Positions 44,780 to 54,943 of a stretch of DNA of 64,000 nt are shown here, piece after piece. The stretch comes from CAWEQW01 sp963811365. GTDB taxonomy: Bacteria > Actinomycetota > Actinomycetes > Propionibacteriales > Nocardioidaceae. The notes beneath the pieces are model-generated. The model was not told the origin of the DNA and made no database searches. It saw only the letters and a list, made by a program, of their open reading frames with translations. Positions within the stretch are counted from its first letter, which is position 1, and each line of letters opens with the position of its first letter. Both the position numbers and the translations under genes were made by a program. The stretch lies in NCBI GenBank assembly GCA_963811365.1, contig CAWEQW010000009.1, positions 124,001 to 188,000 of the forward strand, written 5' to 3'.

Positions 44780-45570
44780 GTGGCACGCACGAACCCTCTC
44801 GGGTCGATCACCGACACCGCCCTGGGTGCCGTCAAGCACCCGGTCGGGACGGCCGGCAAGGCGGCCGGGCAGGTCAAGGCGAGCGTCGGGCTGGGAAGGC
44901 TGGTCACCGGCCAGACCGCGCGGGCGCTGCTCACCGCGCTGCTCGAGACCGCGAGCGCGGTCGTGGAGGTCGCCCGGCAGAGCATGAACGGTCAGGGCGG
45001 CGACACCGATGAGCGGTCCGGGGCCGGGGGAGCGGCGGACACGCTGCGCGCCGTGCCGCCGGTGAACGAGCCCGCGCACACCACGCCCTCGGACATGGCG
45101 CCGGTCGAGACGGTGACGTCCGGTGCGGCCGTCGCCGAGCGCACCGCGACCGACCGGGTGACCGCCGACGCCGGTGACGCCCTCACCCCGGGCGACCTCG
45201 CGAAGCAGGCCGCAGCGAAGAAGGCGCCAGCGAAGAAGGCGCCAGCGAAGAAGGCGCCCGCGAAGAAGGCCGCAGCGAAGAAGGCGCCCGCGAAGAAGGC
45301 GCCAGCGAAGAAGGCGCCCGCGCAAGAAGGCGGCCACCAGGTCCCCGGCGAAGAAGATCACACCGTCGCAGGAGACCGAGCCGGTCGAGCCCCCGGCGCC
45401 GCCAGTCTCGGAGGTCGACCAGGTGAGCCCCGAGGACCTCGATGCGGCCGAGCACGCAACCCCGGTCGACGTCGCCCAGAAGAGCGCCCAGGAAGAGCGC
45501 CCAGAAGAGCGCCCAGGAGACCACCCAGAAGGCTCCGGCGAAGAAGAGCGCGCCCCGCGCGGAGGAGTGA
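44780..45570 (+). pseudogene. Lysine/alanine-repeat (histone H1-like tail) protein, two indels
   Basis: About 263 residues after correction. The N-terminal 90 residues (ARTNPLGSITDTALGAVKHP, TARALLTALLETASAVVEVA) are amphipathic and not of HU fold. A Thr/Ala-rich middle follows, then about eight AKKAP/AKKAA pentamers. The tail returns to QKSAQ repeats and ends KAPAKKSAPRAEE. An extra C near 45322 and an extra G near 45491 shift the frame. Correcting both joins the repeat, the acidic stretch and the final lysine-rich end to the TGA at 45570. Such tails bind DNA in HupB and H1-like proteins, but the N-terminal part is unrecognised. Start is GTG with GAAAGG upstream. Confidence 0.65.
45209..45332 (+). 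repeat. 15-bp coding tandem repeat (AKKAP units)
   Basis: About eight copies of a 15-base unit near GCGAAGAAGGCGCCA, with third-position variation (CCA, CCC, GCA), encode AKKAP/AKKAA. The near-identity of the copies makes the array prone to length change and to assembly error. One of the two frame-breaking indels lies at its end. Confidence 0.85.
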
Positions 45571-45640
45571 GCCGGCCGGGTCCCGCCCGGGACGGCGCCG
45601 GTTCGGCCGGCGCTGGCAGAACCCGTACGCTGGGGCGGTC

Positions 45641-47140
45641 ATGACGGACCAGAACCCCCGCAGCTACGAGGTCGTCACCTACGGCTGCCAGATGAACGTG
45701 CACGACTCCGAGCGGCTCACCGGGTTGCTCGAGGAGGCCGGGTACGTCGCTGCCGACCGTGGCGAGCAGCCCGACGTCGTGGTCTTCAACACCTGCGCGG
45801 TCCGAGAGAACGCCGACAACCGGCTCTACGGCAACCTCGGCCACCTCGCCCCGGTCAAGGCCGCCCGCCCCGGGATGCAGATCGCGGTCGGTGGCTGCCT
45901 GGCGCAGAAGGACCGCGGCGAGATCACCCGCAGGGCGCCCTGGGTGGACGTCGTGTTCGGCACCCACAACCTCGGCTCGCTGCCGGCGCTCCTCGAGCGG
46001 TCGCGGGTGCGGCAGGAGGCCCAGGTGGAGATCCTCGAGTCGCTCGAGGTCTTCCCCTCCACGCTGCCCACCCGGCGCGAGTCGGCGTATGCCGCCTGGG
46101 TGTCGATCTCGGTGGGCTGCAACAACACCTGCACGTTCTGCATCGTCCCGTCGCTGCGCGGCAAGGAGAAGGACCGCCGCCCCGGCGAGGTGCTCGCCGA
46201 GATCGAGGCGCTCGTCGCCGAGGGGGTCAGCGAGGTCACGCTGCTGGGTCAGAACGTGAACTCCTACGGAGTCGAGTTCGGCGACCGGCTCGCGTTCGGC
46301 AAGCTGTTGCGGGCCTGCGGCGACGTGCCCGGCCTGGAGCGGGTGCGCTTCACCTCGCCGCACCCGAAGGACTTCACCGACGACGTGATCGCGGCGATGG
46401 CCGAGACGCCGAACGTGATGCCGCAGCTGCACATGCCGCTGCAGTCCGGGTCCGACCGGGTGCTCAAGGCGATGCGCCGCTCCTACCGGCAGGAGAGGTA
46501 CCTCGGCATCATCGACCGGGTACGGGCGGCGATGCCCGAGGCGTCGATCACCACCGACATCATCGTCGGCTTCCCCGGTGAGACCGAGGCGGACTTCCTC
46601 GAGACGATGAAGGTCGTGGAGCGGGCGCGGTTCTCCGGGGCGTTCACGTTCCAGTACTCCAAGCGCCCCGGCACGCCCGCCGCGGTGCTCGACGAGCAGG
46701 TGCCCCGCCCCGTCGTCCAGGACCGCTACGAGCGGCTCGTCGCGCTCGTCGACGAGGTCGCCTGGTCGGAGAACAGGGCGCTGGTCGGCTCCACCGTCGA
46801 GCTCATGGTGGCCGAGGGGGAGGGCCGCAAGGACCGGCAGACCCATCGGCTGTCCGGCCGCGCGCGCGACAACCGGCTGGTGCACTTCACCCCCGTCGAC
46901 GACGCCGGCCGCCCGGTCGACGTACGCCCCGGCGACGTCGTCGAGGTCACCGTCAGCTACGGCGCGCCGCATCACCTCGTGGCCGACGGCGCCGTGACGG
47001 CGGTACGACGGACGCGGGCGGGTGATGCCTGGCAGGCGGGGACGGTCGCGCCGACACCCCGGGGTGTCGACCTCGGCCTGCCGGCCGTGGGGGTGCCGGC
47101 CCCGCTGCCGGTGCAGCCGGGTGGCTGCCCGACCGGCTGA
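45641..47140 (+). CDS. miaB: tRNA-2-methylthio-N6-dimethylallyladenosine synthase MiaB
   Basis: 499 residues. MiaB is a radical-SAM enzyme that adds a methylthio group to i6A37 of tRNAs. The N-terminal cluster ligands are in TYGCQMNVHDSERL, FNTCAVRENADNRLYG and IAVGGCLAQKD. The radical-SAM motif is GCNNTCTFCIVP (about residue 160). TTDIIVGFPGETEADFLETM and a C-terminal TRAM domain follow. The last 40 residues are Pro/Gly-rich. TACGCT stands nine bases before the ATG, so the leader is very short. MiaA, which makes its substrate, is encoded at 57.8 kb. Confidence 0.96.
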   Translation: MTDQNPRSYEVVTYGCQMNVHDSERLTGLLEEAGYVAADRGEQPDVVVFNTCAVRENADNRLYGNLGHLAPVKAARPGMQIAVGGCLAQKDRGEITRRAPWVDVVFGTHNLGSLPALLERSRVRQEAQVEILESLEVFPSTLPTRRESAYAAWVSISVGCNNTCTFCIVPSLRGKEKDRRPGEVLAEIEALVAEGVSEVTLLGQNVNSYGVEFGDRLAFGKLLRACGDVPGLERVRFTSPHPKDFTDDVIAAMAETPNVMPQLHMPLQSGSDRVLKAMRRSYRQERYLGIIDRVRAAMPEASITTDIIVGFPGETEADFLETMKVVERARFSGAFTFQYSKRPGTPAAVLDEQVPRPVVQDRYERLVALVDEVAWSENRALVGSTVELMVAEGEGRKDRQTHRLSGRARDNRLVHFTPVDDAGRPVDVRPGDVVEVTVSYGAPHHLVADGAVTAVRRTRAGDAWQAGTVAPTPRGVDLGLPAVGVPAPLPVQPGGCPTG

Positions 47141-47161
47141 CGGCCCGGCATCGGCGACCGG

Positions 47162-50100
47162 CTACGGCCCACTGATCGTGACGCTGCGGACGAGCGGCGA
47201 GACGCGGGTGTCGGTCGTCCCCAGGACGAGGCGGTACTGCAGGTAGCGGCCGGCTGCGACACCCGGCTCCTGCCCGTCGGCAACGGTGACGAAGTCGCCC
47301 CAGGCGCCATCAGGTGTGGCGGTCTCGCCGGTGCGGACCTGGACCTCCAAGGTCGTCCCGGCGGGCACGTCGGCGTCCCGGGTCACCGCACCCCACGTGG
47401 AGCTCCGGCCCGCGTCGAGCACCCGTGCGGTGAAGCTGCCGTCGTCGGCGTAGCGCTCGGTCTGCAGCCGATCGACGGCAACCGGCCCGTCACCGGTGTT
47501 GTAGTCGCTGACGGCCGGCATCAAAGGCCCGGCCGGGGCGACGTCCTCGGTGTGCACCAGCGTCCCGTCGACGTACCACCGCACCACGGTCGGGGACCAC
47601 TCCAGCCGGTAGGTGTGCGGGCTGTTCAGCAGCCCGGCGCCGAGCCCGACGGTGACCCCGTCGAAGGCACGGGCGTACACCTGGTCGGCCGGACTGCTCA
47701 TGCCGAACGTGAACCAGGGGTCGTTGAAGTCGGTGTCGCCGGTCAGGCCGATGTTCTCGAAGGTCCCGGTGCCGAAGGTCGCCCGCGCCTCGACGGCGCC
47801 GTAGCGCGCGCTCGGGCCGTAGACCGCGGTCCCGTCGACGGTGAGGGCGCCGTCGGCGACGGTCGCGGACCCGCCTGCCGACCAGGGTGTCCCGCGAGCC
47901 GCCCAGCCCGGGGCCAGCGTCGAGGAGTCGAAGTCGAGCCGGTCCGTCGCGGTGGCGAGACTCACCGCGCCACCGCCGTCGGGGCGCACCGCGCTACCGG
48001 TGGTCGTCCCGGCTCCGAAGTCGGCCTCGGTGCTGTCGGTGACGCCCGGGGCCTGCGGTGGCTGGCTGGCTCCGGTGGTGAACGTCCAGGTGACCGGTGC
48101 CGCGAGCGGGTTCCCGGCGAGGTCCCGGACGTCGTCGGTCATCGTGGCCGTGTAGACCGTCTCGGGGTCCAGCGCCGCCGCGGGGGTGAAGGTGGCCGTG
48201 CGGCCGTCCGCGTCGTGGGTCACCGTGCCGGTCACCGAGGTACCACCGGCCGCCAGCGTGAAGGTGTCGGCGGAGACCGTCGCCGTCTGCACCGCCTCGG
48301 AGAAGGTGGCCCTCACGGGCGCGTCCGGCCGCACCCCGGTGGCGCCGTCGCCCGGCACGGTGCCGGTGACGGTCGGGGCGCTGCTGTCCGGCTGGGGCAC
48401 GGCGTAGCCGGCGGTCCACGAGCCTGCCTGTGCGGCGAAGACCTCGTAGGTGACGCCCTTGACCGTCCGCTCGGTCGGCGTGACGGACCCGTCCGGTCCG
48501 GTCAGGGACTCAAAGGCTCCGCCGGCGGTCTGCGGGATCATCGCCTGGAGCCCGCGAGCGCCCGGAGCGACGTCGATGGTGAAGGTGAGCCTGCCGTCGT
48601 CCTTGCCCCAGGCCAGGTCGCCGAAGCTGGAGGCGTTGCGCCCGTCGGTCCAGGTCAGCAGCTGCTGTGCGCTGACCACCGGGACACCGCGGGCCTGCGC
48701 GGCCGCGACGATGTCGGCGTTGATCCCCTCGCTGCTTCCGTCGGAGTGGACGTTGGCGACGAAGGTGCCGTAGAAGCCGTCGCTCCCGAGCGCGCGGTCG
48801 AGCAGCGTCGCGGCGTTGTACGGGTACGTCTGGCCCGACTCGTCGGTCATCACGGTGGCGGCCTGGTAGACGTCCACCAGCCGGCCGGTCGTCGTGGCGA
48901 ACCGCTGCGGGAAGCCGCTGCCGGTGAAGAGCCCCGGCACGTCGTTCAGCCAGGTGGGCGGCCAGTAGTAGTAGTTGGTGTCCAGGTGGATGCCCTGCCT
49001 GGCGAGCTCCTCGGGGACAGTGGTGTAGTCCGTCCAGGAGATGCAGTGGTTGCGCGAGGTCACCGGCGGCTGGAGGCTCGGGTACGTCTCGGCCAGCGCG
49101 GCCAGCTGGGTGGCCAGCGCGTCGGCGTACTGCGCCCGCGAGTAGCTCTGGCACTCGGTGTTGGGGTGCAGCGCGATCTCGAAGCCCTGGTCCTCGTAGG
49201 CCTTCGCCTGCGCGTCGGTCATCGACGGGTAGTCCGGGTACAGGTAGGACGTCGAGCGGACGCACTCCCAGTCGGCGACCGAGCAGCTCGCCGGGCTGGC
49301 GGCGATCTCCTGGTCGAACCGTCCCGGCACGGCTCCGCCGTCGTGCTGGTCGGCGGTCATCACGATCGCCGCCTTCGCGCCGTGCGGCAGGTACCAGAAC
49401 CGTGGCAGCGGCTGCGCGTCCAGCGACGCGTCGGTCATCACGTTGGCCAGGAGCCGCTGCTGCTCGTCGGCCTGGGGGATCGCGATCTTGCTCAGGTCGA
49501 CGTAGTTCGGCTGCACGTCCCCGGTCATCGGTCCGTAGAACAGGTCGTCGGACCGGCTCGGGCCGTCCTGACCGTCGCGGTTCTGGTTGACCCAGGCGGG
49601 GTTTCCCTGGCGGGTCAGGACGACGGACTGTGCGAGGTCGTAGGTGAACGCGGACGCGGACCCGCCCGACGCGCCGACCTGGTGGACGGTCACGGCGGGG
49701 TTCGGCGTCGCGCTCGTCGCCGTGCTGTACAGGGTCGCGACGACCTGCGTGTCGGCGCCGACGCCGAACCGGTCGGCGGTGCCGTGGAACTGCATGGTCG
49801 CGCCCACGATGCCCTTGCCCGGGTCGCTGGACGTGTCCACCGCGAGGTAGCCCTCGGACAGGGTGCCGGTCGGACCGGTCAGCCCCAGAAGGCCGGCCAG
49901 CTTCGGGTCCGGCCGCAGCGTGACGAGGTCGCCGCCGGCCTGGACCCAGGTCGTCAGGGCGTCGACCTGGCCCTGGGTCAGGTCGGTCTGCCCGAGCACG
50001 ACCATCTCGTAGCCGGACAGGCCGGCGGCCGTGAGGTCGCCCGCGCTGCCGACGGTGAACAGGTTCAGGCCCTCCCCGCGGAGGATCTCCGGGAGGTAGC

Positions 50101-53100
50101 CGCCGAAGTCCCCGGTCCCCTTGACGGCGAGCACGGGACCGCCCGGGCCCTGGGCAGGGTCGGGACGGGGGGCCGCGCCGGCGCGGGTGGTGAAGGACCA
50201 GCCGACGTCGCCGCTCAGCGGGTTGCCGGCCAGGTCGGTGATGCCGGCGCTGCCGCCCTTCAGCGTGACCGTGTAGGACGTCGACGGCGGGAGCTCGCCG
50301 CTCGGTGTGAGGGTCGCGGTCGCTCCACTGACCTGCCGGCCGGCGGCCACGGGGCTCCCGCCGCTGGAGAGGGTGAAGGTGTCCGCGGTGACGCTGGCGG
50401 GTGCGACGGCCTCGGCGAAGCCCACCGTCACCGCGCTGCCCTGCGACACGTCCGTCGCGCCGGGTGACGGCGTCCTCGAGGTCACCTCGGGGGCAGTGGT
50501 GTCCGGAGGCAGCGGACCGGTGTCGAAGACCACGTCGGCCCAGTAGTTGGCGGGCGTGGGTGACGCGGTGGTGGGGAACCCGCCGCCGTAGCTGTACACC
50601 CCGTTGGGACCGTCGGTGCCGGACTGCAGCGCGGTCACCGGACCGTTGGTCACCGGAGCGCCGACGAGACCGCCCGCGGTGTAGGCGTAGCGCCCGGTGG
50701 GAGACAGGTACGTCGCGACGTAGGTCGTGTCGGGGGAGAGTGCGACCGGCGAGGCGAGGGGGATCTCCTGCCAGCCGGTGGCGTTCGCCGGCAGCGTGGC
50801 GCTGCCTTCGCCCAGCAGGCTCCCGCTCGCGCTGTAGAGCCGGCCGGTGAAGAAGTCGCCCTCGGTGTACGGCTTGTAGAACCGGATCGCCGAGACGTGG
50901 CCGCCCTGGGAGACCCGGAACTTCACGCCCGGCTCGATCGACCCGGGCTGGTCAGGGCCCTGCGTCGTTCCTCCGCGACCGGAGCCGAAGATCGTGTACG
51001 CCGTGGTGGTGGACGGGGTCGTCGTGAACGCCCAGGTGACGTCGTTCGGCAGCGGGTTGTCCGCGAGGTCGGTGACGCCGCCCGAGCCGCCCTTCAGCGT
51101 GACGCTGTACGCGGCGTCGTTCTCGAGCGGTGCCGCCGGCGTGAGCATGACCGTGCTGCCACTGGTGGTCACGGTCGCCGGGACCGCCGTACCACCGTTG
51201 CCGAGCGTGAACGTCGTGCCCGTCACCGTGGCCGGCTTGACCGGCTCGCTGAAGGTGGCGGTGACCTTGGCCGAGGTCGCCACGCCGGTGGCTCCTGCGG
51301 CGGGGCTCCGGCCCGTGACGCTGGGCGCGCTGACGTCGGAGCCGGACTGGAAGCTCACGCCGACGAAGTAGTTGCTGTCGTTGAACGACGACGTCGGGAA
51401 CTGGCCGGGCGTCTCGCTGTACACGCCGTTGGGCGCGCCCGTCGTCGACCGTGGCGCCGTCAGCGGTCCCGAGGTATGACCGCTGGTCGTGAAGTAGTTG
51501 GCCTGGTGGCCGTAGTAGCCGACCGGAACGGTGTAGGAGGCGATGTAGCTGGTGCCCGCCTGGACCGCGACGGGGGAGTCGAAGTAGGCGGTCTGCCAGC
51601 CCGCGGCGGTCTCGTCGGTGAACGTGACCGTCCCGAGCAGCTGGTGGGTCGTGGCATCCCACAGCCGACCGGTGTGCAGCCCGGTGTTCTCCGGCCCCTT
51701 GTAGAACCGGATGCCCGTGACCGTGCCGTCGGTCGAGCTCGAGAACCGGACCCCGAGCTCGTAGTCCGCGGCGTCGGTGGACAGACCCGGGGTCACGTCG
51801 CCGAAGAGGGTGACCTCCGCCGAGGCCGCCGTGGTGAACGACCAGGTGTGGTCCTGCTCCAGCGGGTTGCTGCTGGTGTCCGTGATCCCCGAGGGCCCGC
51901 CGACCAGGGTCGCGACGTACGTCGTGTCCGTGGATAGCGGACTCGTCGGGACCAGCGTCGCTGTCGGACCGGAGGAGGAGACCGTCGCGGCCACGTTCGC
52001 TCCGCCGCCGGTGGGGGCGAGCGTGAACGTCGACGTCGTGACGGTGTCCGGGCTCACCGGCTCGTCGAAGGTCGCGGTGACCTCGGTCGCGACAGGCACG
52101 TTCGTGGCACCGGCTGCCGGGCTGCCGGACGTGACGGTGGGAGGGGTGGTGTCCGGTGTGCTGACGAACAGCAGGTCCGCCCAGTAGTTCGGCCCGGGGG
52201 ACGTCGGAGCGGCGTCGGGGAAGCCGCCCCCGGCGCCGTAGTGGAAGACGCCGTTGGGGCCGTCCTCGCCCGCGGCGAGCCCGCGCAGCGGCGGGTTGAC
52301 GGTGGCGGTGGCGAGGCTGCCTGACGAGCCGGGCTCGGTGATCGAGAAGTCGCCGGAGGAGGAGTAGTAGGACGCCACGTAGGTCGTCCCGGCGATGGTC
52401 GGCACCGCGCCGGTGAGCGGCAGCTCCTTCCAGCCCGGGCTGTCGAAGGCAGCCGGCTCGGTGGATCCGAGCAGGGTGCCGGTGCTGGTGTAGAGCCGGC
52501 CGGTGTAGGTGCTGCTCGCCGTCCCGGCCTTGTAGAACCGGACGCCGGTGACCGCGCCGTTCTCGGTGCTGCGGAACCTCACGCCCAGCTCGATCGGCTG
52601 CTGGTCGCTGGCCTCATGAACGGTGCCGGGCGCAGCGCTCGGGAAGATCGAGCACGGCGTGCCGCTGGTGCACTCCCGGGCTGTGGTGGTGACGGTGGTG
52701 CCGGCGCCCGGGGTCTCGGTGTTGAGGCTGTCGTCGGTGGCCCGGGTCCTGATCGTCACCGTGGTGCCCACCTCCGCGGGCGCGGTGAAGGGGTAGCTCC
52801 AGCTCGCCCGCCCCTCGGCGGGGTGCCAGGTGCTGCCGTCGTCGGTGGAGACCTCGACGCCGCCGACCAGGCCGCCGCCGGTGTCGGTGGCGGTGCCGGT
52901 GACCGTCACGGTCGACCCGGCCTGGATGGTTCCGCCGCCGGTGGGCGAGGTGAGCGTGGCGGTCGGCGCCCTGGTGTCGGTGGACGCGTCGGCCGGGGTG
53001 AGCCCGGACTGGAGGGTGCTGGGCTGGGCTTCCATGTCGGCGAGCACGTTGACGGTCGCCTGCTGCATCGCTGGGACGGTGGCACCGCTGCCGCGGTCGT

Positions 53101-54943
53101 GGCTGGAGTCCAGGCCCCACGACCACTGGATGGTGCCGGATCCGAAGACCAGTGCTCCGCTCTGCCGGTCGCGGTGCAGGGTGACGGTGTGCCGGGCGGT
53201 GCTGCCCGAGACGAAGACCGACCCGTAGTAGGCGGGGTCGACCTTCTCCACGCCGTTGACGGTTGTGTCCGAGAGCCGGATCTGTCCGTAGGGACGCACG
53301 CCGTTGTCGAGGTCCTCGTCCCACTCGTAGCCGATGACCCGGTCGCCGAAGGTGTCGGCGCCCGGGCTGGAGGCGACCGAGCTGTTGCGCCAGAGCCGCA
53401 GCTGTCCGTCCTCTGCCGGCACGGTCATCGCCGACGAGCCGTCGTTGACCATGAAGATCTGTCCGGTCAGGCCGTTCTCGGGCTCGTTCGCCGAGTCGGT
53501 GCCGCGGGGGTCCCGCCAGGTGCCGGTCCACTCGCTGGTCGGGTCCGGGTTGTTCGGGTAGTCGTGGGTCTCCTTGTAGCCGACAAGGGTGCGGTACGGC
53601 GTCGACGTGCCGTCGGTGCTGTTCTCGTAGCGGGTGCGCCAGAAGCACTCGTCGCTGCTGAGGAAGGCGAGGTTCACGCCGGCGTGCAGGGCCGCCTCCA
53701 CGTTGGCGCGCTGCGGCCCCGACCAGTACTCGTCGTGCCCGACGGACAGGAACGTCTTGTGCTCGAGCAGCTCGGCGCCGGACCGGGCGGTGTCCACCCC
53801 CGCCGCGTAGCTGACGTCGTACCCGTTGCGCTCGAGCCACCGGATCATCGGGTACTCCCCGTTGAAGAGGTAGTCCTCGGGGGTGGCGTCGCGGGTGTTG
53901 AACGGCCGGTTGTAGCTGACCTTGTAGGCGCGCCCGTCCGCTCCGCCGCCGGTGCCCGGGCCGTCGCCCCAGTAGAGGCTCGTCCCGCCGTAGCGGTTGT
54001 ACGCCTGCCACGTGGTGTCGGAGGTCTGGAAGAGGACCGCGGAGTGGCCTGTGTCGTCGCGGACCACGAAAGGCACGTGGCTCGCGCCACCCGTGTCGGT
54101 CCGGACGAGGCGCCCGAGGTAGAGCCCCGAGACTGCGTCGGCCGGCACGTGCCAGGTCGCGGACACGGTCCAGTTGCCGCAGTCCCGTAGCCCGGTGCCG
54201 GTGTCGTGGAGGCAGCCGGCCTGGTCGGTCGCGGTGGTCTCGGTGGACGGGATCGTGGTGACCTTGCGGGCGCCGTCTCCGCCGTACCAGCCGAGCCGGT
54301 AGATGTCGATGCGGAACGGGGCCCTGGCGGTGTCGTCGACCTTGAAGCGGACCGTGCCGTCGCGGTCGGTGCTGATGTCGGTCGCGAAGCCCTGGAGGGT
54401 GCTGTCACCCGAGCCGGACACGTCCCACTCCGAGGCGGGTGAGCCGGGCTTCTGGTTCTCCGCGACGATGCCGTCGGCTCCGGCGGGAAGCGTGACCGGC
54501 GCGCTGGGGTCGCTCGCCGCACCGGTCCAGGAGGCCAGCCTCGTCGAGACGCGGTAGACCCAGCTGCCAGCAGGCGCCGAGGCGTCCTCGCAGCTCGTGG
54601 AGGTCACCGGGCTCGCGCACGTGCCGCCCGGCGTACGAGCGGCACCGCCGCCCTCGGGATAGGCGGTGACCTGGTACGTCGCCGGCCCGGCGCCCCCGGG
54701 CAGGGCGGCGGGTTGCCACGCCACGGAGGCGGAGCTCTGCCCGCTCGCGGTCGCGGTGACGGAGGCGACCATGGGAAGTGTCGATGCCCTGGCGGCTGCC
54801 GCACCGGGAAGCGAGCCGACCACCCAGGCCGCCAACGCTGCCGGCCCGAGCACCAGCAGGAGGGTGACGGTGAGGGCGACGACGCCGCGGATCCGGCGCC
54901 GGGCAGCAGTGGTGTGACGTACGGGAGGATGTGATGTGCTCAT
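47162..54943 (-). CDS. Giant secreted multidomain protein: DMF-amidase-like, DUF4082, Ig-like, deacetylase-like and GH16-like domains
   Basis: 2593 residues. An N-terminal membrane/signal segment (18-42) is followed by a fibronectin-like part (55-140). A domain like the N,N-dimethylformamidase large subunit/DUF6605 follows (about 145-640), with IDIYRLGWYGGDGARKV and FLSVGHDEYWSG, whose His/Glu pair could bind metal. After an Ig module there are three DUF4082 domains (about 761-926, 1043-1201, 1314-1474), each followed by a Big_5 Ig-like domain. Residues 1600-2175 hold a ThuA/amidotransferase-like part and a polysaccharide-deacetylase-like part (AAIVMTADQHDGG, LHPNTECQSY). A fourth Big_5 and a GH16/laminin-like lectin fold (2335-2500) end the protein. 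It probably binds or modifies an extracellular polymer. The ATG overlaps the preceding stop. Confidence 0.85.
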   Translation of the reverse strand: MSTSHPPVRHTTAARRRIRGVVALTVTLLLVLGPAALAAWVVGSLPGAAAARASTLPMVASVTATASGQSSASVAWQPAALPGGAGPATYQVTAYPEGGGAARTPGGTCASPVTSTSCEDASAPAGSWVYRVSTRLASWTGAASDPSAPVTLPAGADGIVAENQKPGSPASEWDVSGSGDSTLQGFATDISTDRDGTVRFKVDDTARAPFRIDIYRLGWYGGDGARKVTTIPSTETTATDQAGCLHDTGTGLRDCGNWTVSATWHVPADAVSGLYLGRLVRTDTGGASHVPFVVRDDTGHSAVLFQTSDTTWQAYNRYGGTSLYWGDGPGTGGGADGRAYKVSYNRPFNTRDATPEDYLFNGEYPMIRWLERNGYDVSYAAGVDTARSGAELLEHKTFLSVGHDEYWSGPQRANVEAALHAGVNLAFLSSDECFWRTRYENSTDGTSTPYRTLVGYKETHDYPNNPDPTSEWTGTWRDPRGTDSANEPENGLTGQIFMVNDGSSAMTVPAEDGQLRLWRNSSVASSPGADTFGDRVIGYEWDEDLDNGVRPYGQIRLSDTTVNGVEKVDPAYYGSVFVSGSTARHTVTLHRDRQSGALVFGSGTIQWSWGLDSSHDRGSGATVPAMQQATVNVLADMEAQPSTLQSGLTPADASTDTRAPTATLTSPTGGGTIQAGSTVTVTGTATDTGGGLVGGVEVSTDDGSTWHPAEGRASWSYPFTAPAEVGTTVTIRTRATDDSLNTETPGAGTTVTTTARECTSGTPCSIFPSAAPGTVHEASDQQPIELGVRFRSTENGAVTGVRFYKAGTASSTYTGRLYTSTGTLLGSTEPAAFDSPGWKELPLTGAVPTIAGTTYVASYYSSSGDFSITEPGSSGSLATATVNPPLRGLAAGEDGPNGVFHYGAGGGFPDAAPTSPGPNYWADLLFVSTPDTTPPTVTSGSPAAGATNVPVATEVTATFDEPVSPDTVTTSTFTLAPTGGGANVAATVSSSGPTATLVPTSPLSTDTTYVATLVGGPSGITDTSSNPLEQDHTWSFTTAASAEVTLFGDVTPGLSTDAADYELGVRFSSSTDGTVTGIRFYKGPENTGLHTGRLWDATTHQLLGTVTFTDETAAGWQTAYFDSPVAVQAGTSYIASYTVPVGYYGHQANYFTTSGHTSGPLTAPRSTTGAPNGVYSETPGQFPTSSFNDSNYFVGVSFQSGSDVSAPSVTGRSPAAGATGVATSAKVTATFSEPVKPATVTGTTFTLGNGGTAVPATVTTSGSTVMLTPAAPLENDAAYSVTLKGGSGGVTDLADNPLPNDVTWAFTTTPSTTTAYTIFGSGRGGTTQGPDQPGSIEPGVKFRVSQGGHVSAIRFYKPYTEGDFFTGRLYSASGSLLGEGSATLPANATGWQEIPLASPVALSPDTTYVATYLSPTGRYAYTAGGLVGAPVTNGPVTALQSGTDGPNGVYSYGGGFPTTASPTPANYWADVVFDTGPLPPDTTAPEVTSRTPSPGATDVSQGSAVTVGFAEAVAPASVTADTFTLSSGGSPVAAGRQVSGATATLTPSGELPPSTSYTVTLKGGSAGITDLAGNPLSGDVGWSFTTRAGAAPRPDPAQGPGGPVLAVKGTGDFGGYLPEILRGEGLNLFTVGSAGDLTAAGLSGYEMVVLGQTDLTQGQVDALTTWVQAGGDLVTLRPDPKLAGLLGLTGPTGTLSEGYLAVDTSSDPGKGIVGATMQFHGTADRFGVGADTQVVATLYSTATSATPNPAVTVHQVGASGGSASAFTYDLAQSVVLTRQGNPAWVNQNRDGQDGPSRSDDLFYGPMTGDVQPNYVDLSKIAIPQADEQQRLLANVMTDASLDAQPLPRFWYLPHGAKAAIVMTADQHDGGAVPGRFDQEIAASPASCSVADWECVRSTSYLYPDYPSMTDAQAKAYEDQGFEIALHPNTECQSYSRAQYADALATQLAALAETYPSLQPPVTSRNHCISWTDYTTVPEELARQGIHLDTNYYYWPPTWLNDVPGLFTGSGFPQRFATTTGRLVDVYQAATVMTDESGQTYPYNAATLLDRALGSDGFYGTFVANVHSDGSSEGINADIVAAAQARGVPVVSAQQLLTWTDGRNASSFGDLAWGKDDGRLTFTIDVAPGARGLQAMIPQTAGGAFESLTGPDGSVTPTERTVKGVTYEVFAAQAGSWTAGYAVPQPDSSAPTVTGTVPGDGATGVRPDAPVRATFSEAVQTATVSADTFTLAAGGTSVTGTVTHDADGRTATFTPAAALDPETVYTATMTDDVRDLAGNPLAAPVTWTFTTGASQPPQAPGVTDSTEADFGAGTTTGSAVRPDGGGAVSLATATDRLDFDSSTLAPGWAARGTPWSAGGSATVADGALTVDGTAVYGPSARYGAVEARATFGTGTFENIGLTGDTDFNDPWFTFGMSSPADQVYARAFDGVTVGLGAGLLNSPHTYRLEWSPTVVRWYVDGTLVHTEDVAPAGPLMPAVSDYNTGDGPVAVDRLQTERYADDGSFTARVLDAGRSSTWGAVTRDADVPAGTTLEVQVRTGETATPDGAWGDFVTVADGQEPGVAAGRYLQYRLVLGTTDTRVSPLVRSVTISGP

